A stretch of DNA of 64,000 nucleotides from Streptomyces malaysiensis subsp. samsunensis (GCF_024519315.1 NZ_JANIIC010000002.1:1-64000), one strand, 5' to 3'; counted from the stretch's first letter, positions 44,577-54,390 are shown. A program made the numbers and translations. The notes: a model not told the origin generated them from the sequence alone.

Positions 44577-47500
44577 TCAGCCCGGGGCGCCCAGCCGCTC
44601 CTCCGGCCGGTCGGCCGGATCGAGCCCCAGCTGCTGGGCGAGCCCGGCGGCCAGGGCCGCCACGGTCGGATGCCGCCAGACGAAGTTGCCCGCGAGCTTG
44701 ATGCTCAGCCCCGTCTCCAGGCGCACCCGCAGTTCCATGGCGAGCAGCGAGTCGAAGTTCAGCGCCTTCAGGGGGGTCTGCGAATCGAGCGTGGTGCCGC
44801 TGAGCCGCAGCACGGCACGGATGTGGTCGGTCAGATAGGACTCCAGCGCGGTGCGGCGGGCCGGACCGGCGGGAAGCGCCGCCAGCCGGTCGCGGATGTC
44901 GTCGGTGCGCTCCCGGGCGGCCGCCGGGGTGTCGTCACCGGCGAGCAGCGGGGCGAAGAGGGAGGACCGGCGGTCGGTGGCGGGGATCCAGGTGGCCGGT
45001 TCGCCGGGGATCACACCGGTCTGCACCCGCCGGTGGGCCAGCAGGTCGCCGAGGGCGTGGAGCCCCTGGTCGGCGGGGATCGTCCGATAGCCGCGGTCGG
45101 CGAAGCCGGTGGCCACTCCGGTCTCGCCCCACGGCCCCCAGTTGACCGCGAGGGTGGGCAGGCCGCGCGCCGAGCGCCAGGCGGCGAAGCCGTCCAGCCA
45201 GGCGTTGGCGGCCGCGTAGGCGCCCTGTCCGGCGTTGCCGAGCAGGGAGGCCATGGAGGAGTACACCGCGAACCAGTCGAGCCGGTGTCCCTCGGTGGCC
45301 CGGTGCAGCCGCCACGCCCCGGTGGCCTTCGGCGCCCATACGCGGTGCAGCTGGTCCTCGCGGATGTTGGCCACGGCCGCGTCGTCGAGGACCATCGCAC
45401 AGTGGACGACACCGTGCGGGGACGCCCCGTCGCGCGCGGTGGCGGCGGCCACGAGCCGGGCAGCGGTGTCCGGGCGGGCGATATCGCCGCGGACGACCGT
45501 GATCCTGGTCCCGGCGGCGGAGAGTTCGGCGAGTGCCCGGGCGGCGGCGCCTGACGGTGCGGTCCGTCCGTTGAGCACCAGGTGGCCCGCGCCCAGGCGG
45601 GCCAGCCAGCGGGCGGTGGCGAGCCCGAGACCGCTCAGGCCGCCGGTGACGATGTACGTCCCGCCGTCGCGTACCGTCAGCGGTCCGTCGGGCAGCACCG
45701 CGTCGACCTGGCCCTCCTGCGGGATGGTCAGCACCAGTTTGCCGATGTGGCGGGCACCGGCCATCCGCCGGAACGCGTCGGTGACCTCCGCGAGCGGATA
45801 GCTGGTGCACCGCAGCGGCTTGAGACGGCCCTCACCGATGGCGCCGAGCACCTCGCGCAGCAGCGCCGCGTAGACCCGTGGGCGGGCCAGCTGCACCTCC
45901 TTCAGGTCCACGGTGGCGAAGGTGATGTTGTGCCGCAGCGGGGAGAGCCCGAGCGGGGCGTCGGAGAGGATGTCGCGGACGCCGAGCTCGACGAAGCGGC
46001 CGAAGGGGCGCAGACACTCGAGACCGGCCCGGACGGCCGCTCCGGAGAGGGAGTTGAGCACCACGTCGACGCCCTCGCCCCCGGTGGCCTCCTTGACCTC
46101 GTCGCGGAAGTCCAGCGACCGGGAGTCCATCACCCGGGAGACGCCCATACCGCGCAGGAAGCGCCGTTTCTCCTCGCTGCCCGCCGTGGCCAGCACCTCG
46201 GCGCCCAGCAGCCGGGCGACCGCGATGGCCGCGAGTCCGGTGCCGCCGGTGGCCGAGTGGATCAGCACCCGCTCCCCCGCGGTCACCTGCCCGACGTGGC
46301 GCAGCGCGTACCAGGCGGTGAGGAACGCGATCGGCAGCCCGGCGGCGGTGTGCGGGTCGAGCCCCTCGGGCAGGGGCGCCGTGTGGTCGGCGGGGACGAC
46401 GGTGAACGATCCGAAGGCGCCGCCGTGCACATCGGCCGCCACCACCCGGTCACCGGCGCGGAGTTGGTCGACGCCTGGTCCCACCGCGCTCACCACGCCC
46501 GCGCATTCGAAGCCGAGCCGGTAGCGGATGTCCTCGTCGCCGGGGAGCAGGCCCATGGCGGTGAGGACGTCCCGGAAGTTCAGGCCCGCGGCGAGCACCC
46601 GCAGTTCCACCTCGCCCGGTCCTGGCGGGCGGCGGGGGGTGGTGGTGAGCTCCAGGCTGCCGAGGTCGCCGAGGCGGCCCGCGCGCAGCCGGAAGCCGTC
46701 GGTGCCGCAGCGCGCGGTGCGGGCGGCGGCGCTGGTGCGCTCGGTGTCGGTGAGGGGCGCGTAGTCCAGTTCGGCGGTGTAGCGGGCTCCGTCGCGCAGC
46801 GCGATCTCGTCCTCGGGGCCGTCGGCGAGGAGTTCGGCGGCGAGGGTTTCCGCGAGCCGGTCCGGGGCGGCCGGATCGGTGTCCACCGAGGTGGCCCGCA
46901 ACTCGGGGTGTTCCAGGGCGAGCACCCGCAGGAGTCCGCGGAGCGCGCTCTGTCCGGGGTCGGCCAGATCGCCGGGGGTCACGGTGCGGGCGCCCCGGGT
47001 GGCCGCGTAGAGGCGGGGCGGTTCGGGGAAGCGGGCGGTGAGCGCCTGGGCGGCGGCGAGCAGCCGACGGGTGCGGCGCAGCCCGTCTTCCGCGCCGCCG
47101 TCGGCGGGGCGCGGGCCGCATACGAACACCACGGCGTGCGGTCGCTCCCCGGGGCGGGTGAGCCGGAGGGTGAGGGCGTCGCGGAACGTGTCGAGCCCCT
47201 GGTCGGTCAGGGGCGCCTCCCACACCCGGGCCGTGGCACCGGCGGCGCGCAGCGCTGCGGCCACCGCGCGGGCGGTGCCGTCCGCCTCTCCGACGACCAG
47301 CCACCGTCCCGGGGGCCTGGTGGCCGGGGGCCGGGTGGTGCGCCGCCAGCCGAGTTCGAGGAACCACCGGTCGGCCTCGGGTGCCCGGTCGGCGGCCCGG
47401 TGCACGATCCGCAGCCCGTCGACGGCCAGGACCGGCCGCCCGGCCGCGTCGAGCAGGCGGACGTGCCCGACGGTGGCTCCGGGGGTGGTCTCTGCGAGGC

Positions 47501-50500
47501 GGGCGTGGCAGTACACGGCGGTCCCGGGGTCGCCGAGGACGCGTACGCTCTGCATCCGCGCGGGCAGCAGCAGCCGCTGGTCGTCCCCGTCGAGCAGCCC
47601 GGCGACGAAGAGTTGGGCGCACAGGTCCACGAGGACGGGGTGGACGCGCAGACCGTGCCCTGGTTCGCGGGCGGCCTCGGGGATCCGCACCCGGGCCCAG
47701 AAGCTGTTGCCGTGGCGGGAGGCGGACACATCGGTTATGCCCTGGAAGGCCGCTCCGTGCTCCACGCCCCGGGCCCGCAGATTGGCGTAGAGGGCGTCGG
47801 CATCGACGGGCAGCGGATGGCGCAGGGCGAGGGTGCGCACGGAGGCGGCGCGGGTGCGCGGTGGTACGGCGAGTCTGCGGAGCACCGCGGTGGCCTGCCA
47901 CACCCAGGCGCCGTCCTCGTCGCGCCCGTAGATCTCGCATTCGGCGCGGTCGGCGGCGGCGAGGGTCACCGTGGTGGACAGGTCGGTGCGGTCGGCGAGC
48001 CGCAGCAGTTCGCGGAAGCGCAGATCGGTGACCTCGACCTCCTCGGGCCCGGTGCCGAACACCTCGCAGGCGGCGGTGAGCGCGAGGGCGTAGGAGGCCG
48101 CGCCGGGCAGCACGGGTGCGCCGTGCACCCGGTGGTCGCCGAGCCAGGGCAGGGCCGCGGTGCCGGTGCGGGCGCGCCAGGAGTGGCGGACGGGTTCGCC
48201 GGGCACTTCGAGGTGCGCGCCGGGCAGCCCGGCGGCCGAGGTGGCGTCGGGGTGCGCGGGGAGCGGGGCGTCGGCCCAGTGGCGGGTGCGGTCGAAGGTG
48301 ATGGGCGGTACGTCGGCGAGTGCGGCGCCCGCGTACAGCACCGACCAGTCGACGGGGACGCCAGCGCAGTGCAGCGCGGCCAGATGGGTCCGGAAGGTGG
48401 CGGGCTCGTCCTCGTCGCGGACGAGGGTGGGCAGGACGACGGGGTCCTCCACCAGACCGGCGAGTCCGCGCAGGACGGGTTGGGTGATGACCGGGTGGGG
48501 GGAGATCTCGACGTACACCAGGTGGCGGTCGGCCGCCGCGGCGGCCACCGCCGCCGAGAACCGGACCGGGCAGCGCAGATTGGCGCACCAGTAGTCGGCG
48601 TCGAAGGCGGGCGGGGTGTGCGGATCGTCGAGGACGGTGGTGTAGAAGGGCACGTCCGGGCGGCGGGGGGTGAGGTCGGCGAGTGCGGTGCGCAGATCGG
48701 CCAGCAGCGGGTCCACCTGGGGCGAGTGCGAGGCGACGTCCACGGCGATCAGCGCGGCGGGGACGGAGCGGGCCTGCCAGCCGGCCACGAGCCGTTCGAC
48801 GTGGGCGGTGTCCCCGGCCACCACGGTGGAGCCGGGCGCGGCCATGACGGCCACGGTGACAGCCTCCGTGACCCCGCCGGTGTCGAGTTCAGCCCGCACC
48901 TCGTCGGCGCCGAGGCCCACCGTGGCCATGGCGCCGTGCCCGGCGACGCGGGTGAGCAGTGCGGAGCGGCGGCAGATCACCGTGGCCCCGTCGGCGAGGG
49001 AGAGCGCTCCGGCCACCACGGCGGCGGCCACCTCGCCCATGGAGTGGCCGATGACCCCGGCGGGCTCCACGCCGTGGGCGCGCCAGGTGGCGGCGAGCGC
49101 GGTCTGGAGCGCGAACAGCACGGGCTGCACCCGGTCGCAGCCGGTCACCGGGGCGCCGGAGCGGACGATGTCGAGCACCGAGAATCCGGACTCGGCGGCG
49201 ATGAGCGCATCGGCCTCGGCGAGCGCCTCGGCGAAGGCCGGTTCGGTCTCCAGCAGCCGCCGTCCCATACCGGGCCACTGGGAGCCCTGCCCGGAGAACA
49301 CCCATATCGGCCTGCGCGAGACCGCGGCGCCCACCGCGCCGGTGACCACGGCGGGGTGGGCCCGACCGGCGGCGAACGCCCGCAGGGCGCCGATGAGTTC
49401 GGCGCGCGACGCGGTGGTGACACCGAGCCGCCCGCGGCCTGCGCCGCGGCGCAGCGCCAGGGTGTGCGCGATATCGCGCAGCGGGGTGTCCGCGCCGTCG
49501 CCCTCCAGCCAGTCCGCCATCCGCCGCGCGGCGCCGGGCAGCGCGGCCGGGGACCCCGCGGGGACGAGGAACACCCGCGGTACGGCGCGGTTGGCGGGCC
49601 GGGGCCGCGGTGCGGGACGGCGGGTGGGGGCGGGTGCGGCGGGGGGCTGTTCCAGCACCACATGGGCGTTGGTCCCGGAGAAGCCGAAGGAGGACACGGC
49701 GGCCAGCCGGGGACCGGTCCGCACCGGCCACGGGGTGAGCTGGCGGGGGATGAAGAAACGGGTCCCCTCGGCATCGATGGCCGGGTTCCAGCCGGTGAAG
49801 TGCAGATTGGGCGGGATGAGGCCACGGCCCAGGCACAGCACGGCCTTGATCAGCCCGGTGACACCGGCGGCGGGCTCCAGGTGGCCCAGGTTGGTCTTGA
49901 CCGAGGCGAGGGCGCAGCGGTCCCGGCCGGTTCCGTAGACCTGGGCGAGGCCGGCGAATTCGACCGGGTCGCCGACGGGCGTGCCGGTGCCGTGGGCCTC
50001 GACCATCCCGACGTCGGCGGGGTCGACCCCGGCGCGGCCGAGCGCCTCCTCGTACAGGGCGCGCTGGGCGGTGGCCGAGGGCGCGGCGAGCCCGCCGGAG
50101 TGGCCGTCCTGGTCGGCGGCCGAGCCGCGCAGCACGGCCAGGACCCGGTCCCCGTCGCGCACGGCGTCGGTGAGGCGTTTGAGGACGACGATGCCGCAGC
50201 CCTCGCCGCGGACGAAGCCGTCGGCGGCGGCGTCGAAGGCGTGGCAGTGGCCGGTGTGCGAGAGCATGCCCATCCGGTCGAACGAGCGGGTGATGCGCGG
50301 CTCGAACATCAGGGTGACCCCGCCGGCCAGGGCCAGATCGCATTCGCCCGCGCGCAGCGCCTGGACGGCCAGGTGGACGGCGACCAGGGAGGACGAGCAC
50401 GCGGTGTCCAGGGCCACGGAGGGGCCGTGGAGGCCGAGGAGGTAGGAGATCCGGCCGGTGGCGACGCAGTGCCCGTTGGCCAGGGCGGAGCCCTCCAGCT

Positions 50501-51017
50501 CGCGGGGGTGCCGGTCGAGCCGGTTCATGTAGTCGTTGTAGCCGAGCCCGGCGAAGACGCCGGTGGCGGTGGAGCCGAGCCGGTCGGGTGGCATTCCGGC
50601 GTGCTCCAGGGCCTCCCAGGCCACTTCGAGCAGCAGCCGGTGCTGGGGGCCGAGGATGTCTGCCTCGCGTCCGGAGACGCCGAAGAAGTCGGCGTCGAAA
50701 CCGGACACATCGCGCAGATATCCGCCGCGGACGGGCGGCGCGGCCCCGGGCCGGGCGGTCGTTCCCTGGACCGGACCAGGGGCTGAACCGAGGGTCGTGC
50801 CGGGGGGTGTACCAGGGGTCGTACCAGGGGTCGTGCCGGGGTCGGCCGCCCAGAGCGCGGCGCGCTCAGGGGGCGGTTCGCCGACGGCGTCGCGTCCGTC
50901 GGCCAGCAGCCGCCACAGGGCGGCGGGTGAGTCGGTGTCGCCGGGAAGCCGGCAGCCCATGCCGACGACGGCGATACGGCCGGGGGGACGGCCGGGGGCG
51001 GGGGTGTGCTGACGCAT
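44577..51017 (-). CDS. Single-module fully reducing type I PKS (KS-AT-DH-ER-KR-ACP)
   Basis: A 2146-residue synthase that could build a saturated, possibly methyl-branched acyl chain. Active sites: KS Cys207 (DTACSSS) with [14 protein letters not shown] Ser659 (GHSMGE) with VASHS near 760, methylmalonyl type; DH His962 (HRVHGAPVLP) and Asp1131 (HPVLVDLC); ER GFECAGVV (~1506) and HSATGGTG (~1587); KR GGLSGLG (~1790) with VLDD (B-type) and Tyr1934 (AYAAAN); ACP Ser2090 (NFDSL). There is no thioesterase and no docking region, so it probably works iteratively or hands over to a partner, as in mycocerosic-acid-type synthases. An unusual insert rich in GTTPG/GTPPG units sits at residues ~58-85 inside the KS. 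Start 51017 has GGAG upstream. It follows the KS gene at 51099 by 81 bp. Confidence 0.96.
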   Translation of the reverse strand: MRQHTPAPGRPPGRIAVVGMGCRLPGDTDSPAALWRLLADGRDAVGEPPPERAALWAADPGTTPGTTPGTPPGTTLGSAPGPVQGTTARPGAAPPVRGGYLRDVSGFDADFFGVSGREADILGPQHRLLLEVAWEALEHAGMPPDRLGSTATGVFAGLGYNDYMNRLDRHPRELEGSALANGHCVATGRISYLLGLHGPSVALDTACSSSLVAVHLAVQALRAGECDLALAGGVTLMFEPRITRSFDRMGMLSHTGHCHAFDAAADGFVRGEGCGIVVLKRLTDAVRDGDRVLAVLRGSAADQDGHSGGLAAPSATAQRALYEEALGRAGVDPADVGMVEAHGTGTPVGDPVEFAGLAQVYGTGRDRCALASVKTNLGHLEPAAGVTGLIKAVLCLGRGLIPPNLHFTGWNPAIDAEGTRFFIPRQLTPWPVRTGPRLAAVSSFGFSGTNAHVVLEQPPAAPAPTRRPAPRPRPANRAVPRVFLVPAGSPAALPGAARRMADWLEGDGADTPLRDIAHTLALRRGAGRGRLGVTTASRAELIGALRAFAAGRAHPAVVTGAVGAAVSRRPIWVFSGQGSQWPGMGRRLLETEPAFAEALAEADALIAAESGFSVLDIVRSGAPVTGCDRVQPVLFALQTALAATWRAHGVEPAGVIGHSMGEVAAAVVAGALSLADGATVICRRSALLTRVAGHGAMATVGLGADEVRAELDTGGVTEAVTVAVMAAPGSTVVAGDTAHVERLVAGWQARSVPAALIAVDVASHSPQVDPLLADLRTALADLTPRRPDVPFYTTVLDDPHTPPAFDADYWCANLRCPVRFSAAVAAAAADRHLVYVEISPHPVITQPVLRGLAGLVEDPVVLPTLVRDEDEPATFRTHLAALHCAGVPVDWSVLYAGAALADVPPITFDRTRHWADAPLPAHPDATSAAGLPGAHLEVPGEPVRHSWRARTGTAALPWLGDHRVHGAPVLPGAASYALALTAACEVFGTGPEEVEVTDLRFRELLRLADRTDLSTTVTLAAADRAECEIYGRDEDGAWVWQATAVLRRLAVPPRTRAASVRTLALRHPLPVDADALYANLRARGVEHGAAFQGITDVSASRHGNSFWARVRIPEAAREPGHGLRVHPVLVDLCAQLFVAGLLDGDDQRLLLPARMQSVRVLGDPGTAVYCHARLAETTPGATVGHVRLLDAAGRPVLAVDGLRIVHRAADRAPEADRWFLELGWRRTTRPPATRPPGRWLVVGEADGTARAVAAALRAAGATARVWEAPLTDQGLDTFRDALTLRLTRPGERPHAVVFVCGPRPADGGAEDGLRRTRRLLAAAQALTARFPEPPRLYAATRGARTVTPGDLADPGQSALRGLLRVLALEHPELRATSVDTDPAAPDRLAETLAAELLADGPEDEIALRDGARYTAELDYAPLTDTERTSAAARTARCGTDGFRLRAGRLGDLGSLELTTTPRRPPGPGEVELRVLAAGLNFRDVLTAMGLLPGDEDIRYRLGFECAGVVSAVGPGVDQLRAGDRVVAADVHGGAFGSFTVVPADHTAPLPEGLDPHTAAGLPIAFLTAWYALRHVGQVTAGERVLIHSATGGTGLAAIAVARLLGAEVLATAGSEEKRRFLRGMGVSRVMDSRSLDFRDEVKEATGGEGVDVVLNSLSGAAVRAGLECLRPFGRFVELGVRDILSDAPLGLSPLRHNITFATVDLKEVQLARPRVYAALLREVLGAIGEGRLKPLRCTSYPLAEVTDAFRRMAGARHIGKLVLTIPQEGQVDAVLPDGPLTVRDGGTYIVTGGLSGLGLATARWLARLGAGHLVLNGRTAPSGAAARALAELSAAGTRITVVRGDIARPDTAARLVAAATARDGASPHGVVHCAMVLDDAAVANIREDQLHRVWAPKATGAWRLHRATEGHRLDWFAVYSSMASLLGNAGQGAYAAANAWLDGFAAWRSARGLPTLAVNWGPWGETGVATGFADRGYRTIPADQGLHALGDLLAHRRVQTGVIPGEPATWIPATDRRSSLFAPLLAGDDTPAAARERTDDIRDRLAALPAGPARRTALESYLTDHIRAVLRLSGTTLDSQTPLKALNFDSLLAMELRVRLETGLSIKLAGNFVWRHPTVAALAAGLAQQLGLDPADRPEERLGAPG

Positions 51018-51098
51018 CGGGGTCTCCGTGGGTGGTGCCCGGCCCGGGGTGGGGGCCGTGAGGGGCCGTGGGTGGAGATCGCCGCGGGGGTCACGGAC

Positions 51099-52433
51099 TC
51101 AGATGGTGTCCGGGCCGCCCAGCAGCATCGCGTGCTTCACGCCACCGATCTGGTAGTTGAAGCTGAGCGCGTGGTCGAAGTGGAGGGGACGGGGGCGGGT
51201 GCCGGGGACGGGGTCGAAGGGGAGGCCGTCCGCGGGCTGTTCGCAGTTGGCGGTGGGGCACACCTCGCCGAACTCCATCATCATCAGGGTCAGGGCGAGG
51301 CCGAGGCAGCCGGCGGGTGAGCCGTGGTGGCCGAAGCAGCCCTCCTGGGAGGACATCAGCACGGTGGCGTCGGGGCCGTAGAGCTCCCGGACGGTGTTGG
51401 CCTCCATGGCGGTGACGGCGGCGCCGCCGTCGCTCGCGCCGTTGATGTACGGCACCTGCCCGATCCGCCATCGGTCGCCCAGGCAGAGCCGGACGGCCCT
51501 GGTGAGCTGGGCACCGGTGTGGTCGGCGGCGAGCGGGTTGGCCAGCCCGTCGCGGGTCATGGCGGTGGCGAGCACCTGGCCGTAGAGGTGGGCGCCGCGG
51601 CGCGCGGCATGCTCCCTGCTCTCCATGATCACGGTGGCGGAGCCCTCGCCGTGGTTGACGCAGTCGGCACGCCGGTCGTAGGGGCGCATCAGGGAGTCGA
51701 AGGACGGCAGCAGATCGGGCATTCCGGCGGCGTCCATCGCGTCGTAGGCGCGCTGGGCGCCGCGCAGCAGCCGCTCCCCCTTCTGGATCACACCGACGTT
51801 GAAGACATCGACGCCGGTCACCACCGCGAGGTCGGTCTCGCCGGCCGCGATGAGGCGGCGGGCGTTGCCGATCTGTACGGCGGCGGAGGCGCAGCCGCAG
51901 GAGACGGTGAAGCAGGGGCCGACGGTGCGGGTCAGCGCGCCCTGGACGACGGCCACGTCGGAGGGGGATACGGCCTGTTCGGCGGCGACGAACAGCTCCA
52001 GGGCGTCGAGGGTGGTGGCGGAGTCGGGGTCGATGCCGAGCAGGGTGAGATAGCTGTCCACATTGGCGTCCACGCTGCCGCGGCCGACGAGCACGGCCGC
52101 CTCGCACAGATCGCCGGCGGCCAGGTCGAGCTCGGCGTCGGCACACGCCTCAACCAGGGAGACCAGGCCGTAGCGGTGGGCGTTGGTGTAGTGGCGGGAG
52201 AAGAATTCGGGGAGGTCGGGGAGTCGCTCCTCGAACTGCCCGGCACTCAGGTGGACCGAGCCGTAGTGGCTGTCGTGCCGGTCGAGGACGGAGCGGCCCC
52301 GGGAGGCGATGTCCCACACCTGGGCCGCGGTGAAGACGGGTTCGGCGCCGCCCGGCAGACAGAAACCGAGGCCGGTGACCACGGCGTCGCGCGGGTTTCC
52401 GGCGCCGCCCGGGGCCGGCCGGGGCGCTTTCAT
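51099..52433 (-). CDS. Free-standing ketosynthase-fold protein lacking the HGTGT histidine
   Basis: A 444-residue thiolase-fold enzyme of the KAS I/II type. Cys181 lies in CGCASAA, and His369 in FGHHGSPAG matches the second catalytic His. The first His, normally in HGTGT, is replaced: the segment reads YINGASDGG with Asn331. Such changes are seen in non-elongating KS0 domains, and a Cys-Asn-His set formally resembles the KAS III residues in another order. It may therefore transfer or release an acyl chain rather than extend it. ATG 52433 (MKAPRPAPGG) is preferred to a longer frame. It is the first gene of the operon with the reducing PKS, and is divergent from the Lrp gene. Confidence 0.9.
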   Translation of the reverse strand: MKAPRPAPGGAGNPRDAVVTGLGFCLPGGAEPVFTAAQVWDIASRGRSVLDRHDSHYGSVHLSAGQFEERLPDLPEFFSRHYTNAHRYGLVSLVEACADAELDLAAGDLCEAAVLVGRGSVDANVDSYLTLLGIDPDSATTLDALELFVAAEQAVSPSDVAVVQGALTRTVGPCFTVSCGCASAAVQIGNARRLIAAGETDLAVVTGVDVFNVGVIQKGERLLRGAQRAYDAMDAAGMPDLLPSFDSLMRPYDRRADCVNHGEGSATVIMESREHAARRGAHLYGQVLATAMTRDGLANPLAADHTGAQLTRAVRLCLGDRWRIGQVPYINGASDGGAAVTAMEANTVRELYGPDATVLMSSQEGCFGHHGSPAGCLGLALTLMMMEFGEVCPTANCEQPADGLPFDPVPGTRPRPLHFDHALSFNYQIGGVKHAMLLGGPDTI

Positions 52434-52953
52434 CGCGCCCTGGCGGGGCTGGAGAGAATCATGACGGTGGTCCCTTTCACTCACACCGGAGTACCTGAGC
52501 CGCCGGTACGGCGAGTCGCCCGAATGCGCGGGGGCACCGGTGGGCCGGATTCGGTTCACCGGCGAATTCGGCGTATGCGGCGCGGCGTTGGAGGTACTCG
52601 AAGCCTTTCCCCGTTGGATGGTGAGCCGTCTCCGTCGAGGGAGCCGCTCATCGTTCGGAAAGGACGGGTGGATTAGCTGACGCTACGCCTGGAAGGACAT
52701 GGGCCGGTAGGTGGTGTCGTATCACCGTGGTGGATTCGGCCGGTTCGGCGCACCGCTGTCGTACCCCCGGAGCCCATACCGCGCGACCCCGGTGAAAAGG
52801 GGGCTCGTACCCCGGTTCACGCCCCCTCTTGTGGAACCTTTCTGAAAGAGCGTACAGAAAAAGGCGCCTCAGGCACTCAAGGAGCGCGGGACGGATTGAG
52901 CGCGCGAAAGAGCCCTTCGCGTAGGGCGCGAAAGCAGCAAAGGATGACAAAAC
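52434..52953. other. 520-bp divergent region between ketosynthase and Lrp genes
   Basis: No gene is supported. It must hold promoters in both directions. A hairpin AGGGGGC/GCCCCCT (52798-52804 with 52821-52827, 16-nt loop) and the palindrome CTTTCTGAAAG (52838-52848) lie 106-156 bp before the Lrp start; the palindrome, in the most AT-rich part, is a candidate Lrp autoregulatory site. Confidence 0.5.
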
Positions 52954-53445
52954 ATGACACAGCAGTCCGTACCGTTCGACGAGCTGGACCGCAAAATCGT
53001 TGCGGCGCTGGTGGCCAACGCCAGGACCAGCTTCACGGAGATCGGCGCGGCGATCGGACTCTCCGCTTCCGCGGTCAAGCGCCGCGTCGACCGGATGCGG
53101 GAGACCGATGTGATCACCGGCTTCACCACCACCGTGCGCCCGGCCGCCCTCGGCTGGCGGACCGAGGCGTATGTGGAGGTGTACTGCGACAGCGCCGCAC
53201 CACCCCGGCGTCTCGCGGAGGTCGTGCGCAACTATCCGGAGATCATCGCGGCCATGACGGTGACCGGCGGCGCGGACGCCCTGCTGCATGTCATGGCGAC
53301 CGATGTGGAGCATTTCGAGGAGGTGCTGGAGCGCATCCGGGCCGAGCCCTTCGTCCGCCAGACGATCAGCTACATGGTGCTGTCCCACCTGCTCACGGGC
53401 AGTGCGGAGGCCGGTGCGGCCCCTCCCGCGACCGCTGCGCAATGA
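52954..53445 (+). CDS. Lrp/AsnC-family transcriptional regulator
   Basis: A 163-residue feast/famine regulator. The N-terminal helix-turn-helix is LDRKIVAALVANARTSFTEIGAAIGLSASAVKRRVDRM (in two parts: residues ~10-30 and ~31-47), followed by the ligand-binding RAM domain (~65-145, with GADALLHVMATDVEHFEEVLERI). AAAGGATG precedes ATG 52954. It sits just upstream of the arginine/ornithine catabolic genes on the same strand and probably senses arginine or ornithine to control them; whether it also regulates the divergent PKS operon is open. Confidence 0.93.
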   Translation: MTQQSVPFDELDRKIVAALVANARTSFTEIGAAIGLSASAVKRRVDRMRETDVITGFTTTVRPAALGWRTEAYVEVYCDSAAPPRRLAEVVRNYPEIIAAMTVTGGADALLHVMATDVEHFEEVLERIRAEPFVRQTISYMVLSHLLTGSAEAGAAPPATAAQ

Positions 53446-53580
53446 ATCGGCGCCAACCGGCCCGACCACGCACCATCGATGCGCTCATGCGCAGTTTTCC
53501 TTGCTTGTCTCCCCTCTCCTCCGCTTTCTACCGTTGATTCATCCCCCCGGTCGCCCGCGGAAGCGAGAGGAATAATCTCC

Positions 53581-54390
53581 GTGCCCCTGACGCGTGTGCC
53601 GCGCCCCCGGCGCTTCCTGACCTGTGCCCCCAGATATTTCGATGTGCGGTACGCCATCAATCCCTGGATGCGTGAGGACACCGAGGTCGACACCGACCTC
53701 GCCCAGGCGCAATGGGAGACGCTGATCCGCGCCTACCGCGACCACGGCCACCGGGTCGAATACATCGAGCCGGTGCCGGGCCTGCCGGACATGGTGTTCG
53801 CGGCGAACTCGGCCCTCGTCCTGGAGGGCCGGGTCTTCGGCTCACGGTTCCACGCACCCCAGCGCCGGCCGGAGCAGCTCGCCTACGAGCGGTGGTTCAA
53901 GGCGGCCGGTTTCGACGTCCATCCGCCGGAGTCGGTGTGCGAGGGCGAGGGCGACCTGGTGCCGGCCGGGCCCTTCGTCCTGGCGGGCACCGGCTTCCGC
54001 ACCACCCGGGCGGCCCACCAGGAGGTGCAGGAGTTCTTCGGAGTGCCCACCGTCAGCCTGCTGCTGGTGGACCCGTACTTCTACCACCTGGACACCGCGC
54101 TGTTCGTCCTCGACGACCAGAACATCGCCTACTACCCGGAGGCGTTCTCCCCCGGCAGCCGTGAGGTGCTCGGGCGGCTCTTCCCCGACGCGCTGATCGC
54201 CACCCGCGACGACGCCATGGCCTTCGGGCTCAACTCGGTCTCCGACGGCCGCCACGTCTTCGTCGCCCCCCGGGCCACCGGGCTGATCGGCCAGCTCACC
54301 GACCGCGGTTACGTCCCCGTCCCCGTCGACCTGTCGGAACTGCACAAGGCCGGCGGGGGCATCAAGTGCTGCACACAGGAGATCCGCTGA
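53581..54390 (+). CDS. Dimethylargininase / arginine deiminase-family amidinotransferase
   Basis: A 269-residue enzyme of the DDAH type that hydrolyses dimethylarginine (or arginine) to citrulline and an amine. Motifs: FLTCAPRYFDVRYAINPWM at the N-terminus, PDMVFAANSALV (catalytic Asp/Glu region), GEGDLVPAGPFVLAG, the catalytic His in YFYHLDTALFVLDD and the nucleophile near the C-terminus in GGGIKCCTQEIR. GTG 53581 has GAGAGGA upstream. Stop overlaps the next gene's ATG (TGATG), so it is translationally coupled to ornithine aminotransferase, consistent with arginine-citrulline-ornithine catabolism. Confidence 0.93.
   Translation: MPLTRVPRPRRFLTCAPRYFDVRYAINPWMREDTEVDTDLAQAQWETLIRAYRDHGHRVEYIEPVPGLPDMVFAANSALVLEGRVFGSRFHAPQRRPEQLAYERWFKAAGFDVHPPESVCEGEGDLVPAGPFVLAGTGFRTTRAAHQEVQEFFGVPTVSLLLVDPYFYHLDTALFVLDDQNIAYYPEAFSPGSREVLGRLFPDALIATRDDAMAFGLNSVSDGRHVFVAPRATGLIGQLTDRGYVPVPVDLSELHKAGGGIKCCTQEIR

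Noticed and set aside
45582..50786. 1734-codon open frame on the plus strand
   Set aside because: It is wholly antisense to the reducing PKS; long antisense frames arise from the G/C wobble bias, and the translation shows no domain.
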